The notes beneath the pieces are model-generated. The model worked only from the letters and a program-made list of their open reading frames with translations. It was not told where the DNA came from and searched no databases. Below are positions 60,806-64,000 of a stretch of DNA of 64,000 nucleotides, piece after piece (within the stretch, counting starts at the first letter, position 1; each line of letters begins with the position of its first letter). The position numbers were made by a program, and so were the translations under genes. Source of the DNA: Paenibacillus glucanolyticus NBRC 15330 (GTDB taxonomy: Bacteria > Bacillota > Bacilli > Paenibacillales > Paenibacillaceae); the NCBI RefSeq assembly GCF_004000885.1, contig NZ_BIMC01000026.1, positions 1 to 64,000 on the forward strand, read 5' to 3'.

Positions 60806-63262
60806 TTATTCCGTTTCAGCCGATGCGGCCGTAACGCTCTCGTTCTTGTTCACAACCAGTTCGCCGTTCGCCTCATCAATGATGAGCGAATCACCTTTGG
60901 TAATGTTGCCTCTCAGCAGCTCTTCGGAGAGACGATCCTCGATATGCTTCTGGATAGCCCGGCGTAATGGACGGGCACCGAAGGCAGGATCGTAGCCTTC
61001 CTTCGCAATGAAGGTCTTCGCTTTGTCTGTAAGCTCGAATTGAACCTCGAACTCAAGCAGACGCTTGCGCAGCTCATCGGACATCAATGTCACGATTTCG
61101 GCAATGTGTTTCTCTTCCAGAGAGTGGAACACAATGATCTCATCGATCCGGTTCAGGAATTCTGGACGGAAGCTCTTCTTGAGCTCATCCATCACTTTGC
61201 CCTTCATGTTGTTATAATCGCGGCCTGAATCACTCACAGCGGTAAAGCCCAGCGTCGAGTTCTTTTTAATCGCTTCTGCACCCACGTTGGACGTCAGGAT
61301 GATCAGCGTGTTCCGGAAGTCCACGACACGGCCTTTCGAATCAGTTAGACGACCATCTTCCAGTACCTGAAGCAGAATGTTAAATACCTCAGGATGCGCC
61401 TTCTCAATTTCGTCGAGAAGAACAACGGAATACGGCTTGCGGCGAACCTTCTCGGTCAACTGGCCGCCCTCTTCATAGCCGACATATCCCGGAGGCGCCC
61501 CGACGAGACGTGACGTGGAGTGTTTCTCCATATACTCGGACATATCGATCCGCACGACCGCATTCTCATCACCGAACATCGCTTCTGCAAGCGCGCGTGC
61601 CAGCTCGGTTTTACCTACCCCGGTAGGACCGAGGAAGATGAAGGAGCCCATTGGGCGCTTCGGATCTTTCAGTCCTGCACGTGCCCGGCGAACCGCACGG
61701 CTGACTGCTTTTACAGCTTCCTCTTGGCCGATGACACGGCTGTGCAGGATTTCTTCCAGATTCAGAAGACGCTCGGTCTCTTCTTCCTTCAGTTTATTCA
61801 CAGGAATACCGGTCCAGTTGGCCACCACATCAGCGATATCCTCTGGAGTCACTTCGGAATCGGTACGGCCTTGCTTCTCTTTCCATTGGTTCTTCGTGAT
61901 TTCGAGTTCTTCACGCAGCTTTTGCTCCGTATCGCGCAGTGCGGCTGCTTTCTCGAATTCCTGGCTTTGGACTGCTGCGTCCTTCTCTTTGCGGATATCC
62001 TCCAGATGTGCTTCCTGATCCTTCAGATTTGGCGGTATAGTATACGTATGAAGGCGAACTTTCGAACCGGCCTCATCGATCAGATCAATTGCTTTATCCG
62101 GCAGGAAACGGTCGGTGATATAGCGGTCGGACAATTTCACTGCCTGCTCTATCGCTTCATCCGTAATCTTCACACGGTGATGCGCTTCGTAACGGTCACG
62201 CAGTCCATACAGAATCTGAATGGCTTCCTCAGGCGATGGTTGGTCAACCGTAATCGGCTGGAACCGGCGCTCAAGGGCAGCATCTTTTTCAATGTATTTA
62301 CGGTATTCGTCCAGCGTGGTTGCCCCGATGCACTGAAGCTCACCGCGTGCCAATGAAGGCTTAAGGATGTTGGAAGCGTCAATCGCTCCTTCTGCTCCGC
62401 CCGCACCAATCAGGGTATGCAGCTCATCAATGAACAGAACGATGTTGCCGGCTTGGCGAATCTCATCCATGATTTTCTTCAGACGATCCTCAAACTCGCC
62501 GCGGTATTTCGTACCCGCTACAACAGAACCCATATCGAGCGTCATAACGCGCTTATCGCGCAGCGTCTCCGGAATCTCATTGTTAATGATGCGCTGTGCT
62601 AAACCTTCGGCAATGGCTGTTTTACCTACTCCAGGCTCACCAATCAATACGGGGTTGTTCTTCGTACGACGGCTCAGCACCTGGATGACGCGCTCAATTT
62701 CCTTGCTGCGGCCAATGACCGGATCGAGGTTGCCTTCTTTGGCAATGGCGGTCAGGTCACGAGCAAGACTGTCCAGCGTAGGCGTGCTCACGTTCTGCGG
62801 CGTACCGTGATGGCTGGATACCGCCTCGCTGCTGCCAAGAAGCTGCAGAACCTGCTGACGGGCTTTGTTCAGGCTGATGCCCAGGTTGTTTAGCACGCGT
62901 GCTGCAACCCCTTCACCCTCACGAATCAGTCCCAGTAAAATGTGCTCCGTACCCACATACGTGTGACCGAGCTTTCGGGCTTCGTCCATGGAGAGCTCAA
63001 TTACTTTTTTCGCTCTAGGCGTATAAGCAATGTTAGTTGGCTGCTCCTGTCCGCGTCCGATTAAAGTCTCCACTTCGTCCTGGATTTTCTCCAGACCCAG
63101 TCCAAGTCCGATCAGCGCTTTGGCTGCAATGCCGTCTCCTTCACGAATAAGTCCAAGCAGGATATGTTCTGTGCCGATATTGTTGTGACCCAGACGTACC
63201 GCTTCTTCCTGAGCCAATGCAAGCACCTTTTGTGCACGTTCCGTAAATCTGCCAAACATCAT
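60806..63262 (-). CDS. clpC: ATP-dependent Clp protease ATPase subunit ClpC
   Basis: The start MMFGRFTERAQKV at 63262 follows GGAGGT; the 28 earlier in-frame residues are leader. The 818-aa AAA+ unfoldase has two N-terminal Clp_N repeats (IGTEHILLGLIREG and VGTEHILLGLIREG), AAA1 with GEPGVGKTAIAEG, the UVR/M domain for McsB and MecA docking, and AAA2 with GPTGVGKTELARA. It feeds phospho-arginine-marked and adaptor-bound proteins to ClpP. Confidence 0.97.
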   Translation of the reverse strand: MMFGRFTERAQKVLALAQEEAVRLGHNNIGTEHILLGLIREGDGIAAKALIGLGLGLEKIQDEVETLIGRGQEQPTNIAYTPRAKKVIELSMDEARKLGHTYVGTEHILLGLIREGEGVAARVLNNLGISLNKARQQVLQLLGSSEAVSSHHGTPQNVSTPTLDSLARDLTAIAKEGNLDPVIGRSKEIERVIQVLSRRTKNNPVLIGEPGVGKTAIAEGLAQRIINNEIPETLRDKRVMTLDMGSVVAGTKYRGEFEDRLKKIMDEIRQAGNIVLFIDELHTLIGAGGAEGAIDASNILKPSLARGELQCIGATTLDEYRKYIEKDAALERRFQPITVDQPSPEEAIQILYGLRDRYEAHHRVKITDEAIEQAVKLSDRYITDRFLPDKAIDLIDEAGSKVRLHTYTIPPNLKDQEAHLEDIRKEKDAAVQSQEFEKAAALRDTEQKLREELEITKNQWKEKQGRTDSEVTPEDIADVVANWTGIPVNKLKEEETERLLNLEEILHSRVIGQEEAVKAVSRAVRRARAGLKDPKRPMGSFIFLGPTGVGKTELARALAEAMFGDENAVVRIDMSEYMEKHSTSRLVGAPPGYVGYEEGGQLTEKVRRKPYSVVLLDEIEKAHPEVFNILLQVLEDGRLTDSKGRVVDFRNTLIILTSNVGAEAIKKNSTLGFTAVSDSGRDYNNMKGKVMDELKKSFRPEFLNRIDEIIVFHSLEEKHIAEIVTLMSDELRKRLLEFEVQFELTDKAKTFIAKEGYDPAFGARPLRRAIQKHIEDRLSEELLRGNITKGDSLIIDEANGELVVNKNESVTAASAETE

Positions 63263-63371
63263 AGTATTGCACCTCCACGTTTCAATTAATATATTTAACC
63301 TCGCGGATTTCGGTGTATCGCCAGTTATTGCGACGTTTCCGTTCATCCATTAGTAAAACGAGAATCAATCC

Positions 63372-64000
63372 TTAATGGTTACCTAATGTTTCTCTGATGA
63401 GTTTAGCCCTGTACATATCTCGTTCGGAAGGATGCATGCCCTCTCCAAAGGTTTTTTGCAGAAAACCCGGCTGTGTCTTCACATTCAGCTCATTCATTAC
63501 CGGAATTTCCGGACCTTCCAGGAGGCCGAGATCCACCCCAAGTCGAACGTCGGACAAGCGTTGGGCTGCTTCCTTGGAATCCATTACTGCCGCGTAGGAC
63601 AGTATGCCGTAAGAGCGCATCACCCGGTCCGTAATACGGAGCTTGGAGTCACCCAAGAGCCGCGCTCTGGCATTCTTCTCATGCTCGATGATCTGCAGGG
63701 CGACGCTGTGAAGATTCTCGATGATCTCCGCCTCGGTTTGACCGAGCGTTATCTGATTCGAGATTTGAAACAGGTTGCCTAATGCTTCGCTGCCTTCACC
63801 ATAAATTCCTCTTACGGTCAGACCCACCTGCGATACAGCCGAAAGAATTCGATTGATCTGCTGCGTCATAACGAGAGCCGGCAGATGCATCATGACAGAG
63901 GCCCGAAGACCGGTACCGACATTCGTCGGACAGCTTGTGAGATAACCTCGTTTGTCATCAAACGCATAATCGATTTCGGATTCAAAAACATCATCCAGCG
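63372..64000 (-). CDS. mcsB: Protein arginine kinase McsB, 3' part
   Basis: The gene enters from the right edge, so its N-terminal part is missing. The visible 209 residues include CPTNVGTGLRASVMMH (substrate/nucleotide region of the guanidino-kinase fold) and, near the C terminus, RDMYRAK, the allosteric phospho-arginine pocket. McsB marks damaged proteins with phospho-arginine for ClpCP and inactivates the repressor CtsR. It lies 109 bp before clpC in the heat-shock operon; ctsR and mcsA should be just beyond the window. Confidence 0.95.
   Translation of the reverse strand, partial: LDDVFESEIDYAFDDKRGYLTSCPTNVGTGLRASVMMHLPALVMTQQINRILSAVSQVGLTVRGIYGEGSEALGNLFQISNQITLGQTEAEIIENLHSVALQIIEHEKNARARLLGDSKLRITDRVMRSYGILSYAAVMDSKEAAQRLSDVRLGVDLGLLEGPEIPVMNELNVKTQPGFLQKTFGEGMHPSERDMYRAKLIRETLGNH

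Overview
The window is chromosomal DNA of a spore-forming Firmicute, most likely Paenibacillus or a close relative in the Paenibacillaceae. This rests on gene content and order (ctsR-operon tail, radA-disA, ispD-ispF, gltX-cysE-cysS, sigH, rpoBC, str, S10 and alpha operons, then rplM-rpsI, cwlD, mrp/salA, gerD, kbaA, pdaB), which follows the Bacillus subtilis origin-proximal arrangement, and on the sporulation and germination genes. Almost every gene lies on the minus strand, so the biological reading direction runs from the right end to the left end. The genus is an inference; no rRNA or other decisive marker is in the window.

Right to left: 64000-57200 holds the 3' part of mcsB, then clpC, radA, disA and pssA, with a small uncharacterised plus-strand gene at 56673. 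56330-46920 holds yacL, ispD, ispF, gltX, a cysteine T-box leader, cysE, cysS, mrnC, rlmB, rae1 and sigH. 46359-42159 holds rpmG, secE, nusG, rplK, rplA, the L10 leader, rplJ, rplL and a 16S-methyltransferase-like gene. 42140-29636 holds rpoB, rpoC, an L7Ae-like gene, rpsL, rpsG, fusA and tuf. A decayed globin-coupled chemoreceptor (hemAT-like) lies between tuf and the S10 operon.

27986-12517 is one uninterrupted block of 31 genes, rpsJ to rplQ: ribosomal proteins plus secY, adk, map, infA, rpoA and a KOW protein. Three genes with strong in-cluster starts (rpmJ at 14805, rpmG at 46210, and several trimmed starts) were placed by hand. Downstream of rplQ there is no ECF-transporter module; instead there is about 200 nt of minus-strand sequence that folds into several hairpins and ends in a terminator. 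truA, rplM and rpsI follow.

10090-1 is more mixed: a marR-MFS efflux pair, an assimilatory sulfate pair (cysH-sat), then spore genes (cwlD, mrp, gerD, kbaA, pdaB), a SpoIIM-family gene, a small hypothetical gene and, at the extreme left, what looks like the promoter of an rRNA operon running out of the window.

Together the genes make the transcription and translation machinery, its quality control (ClpC/McsB, RadA/DisA), cysteine supply (cysH, sat, cysE, cysS) and entry into and exit from sporulation (sigH, kbaA, cwlD, gerD, pdaB). No CRISPR array, insertion sequence, prophage or obvious new defence system was seen. The most unusual items are non-coding: the rplQ-downstream RNA, the hairpin over the cwlD ribosome binding site, a short terminated transcript candidate upstream of rpmG, and paired palindromes upstream of rpmJ.
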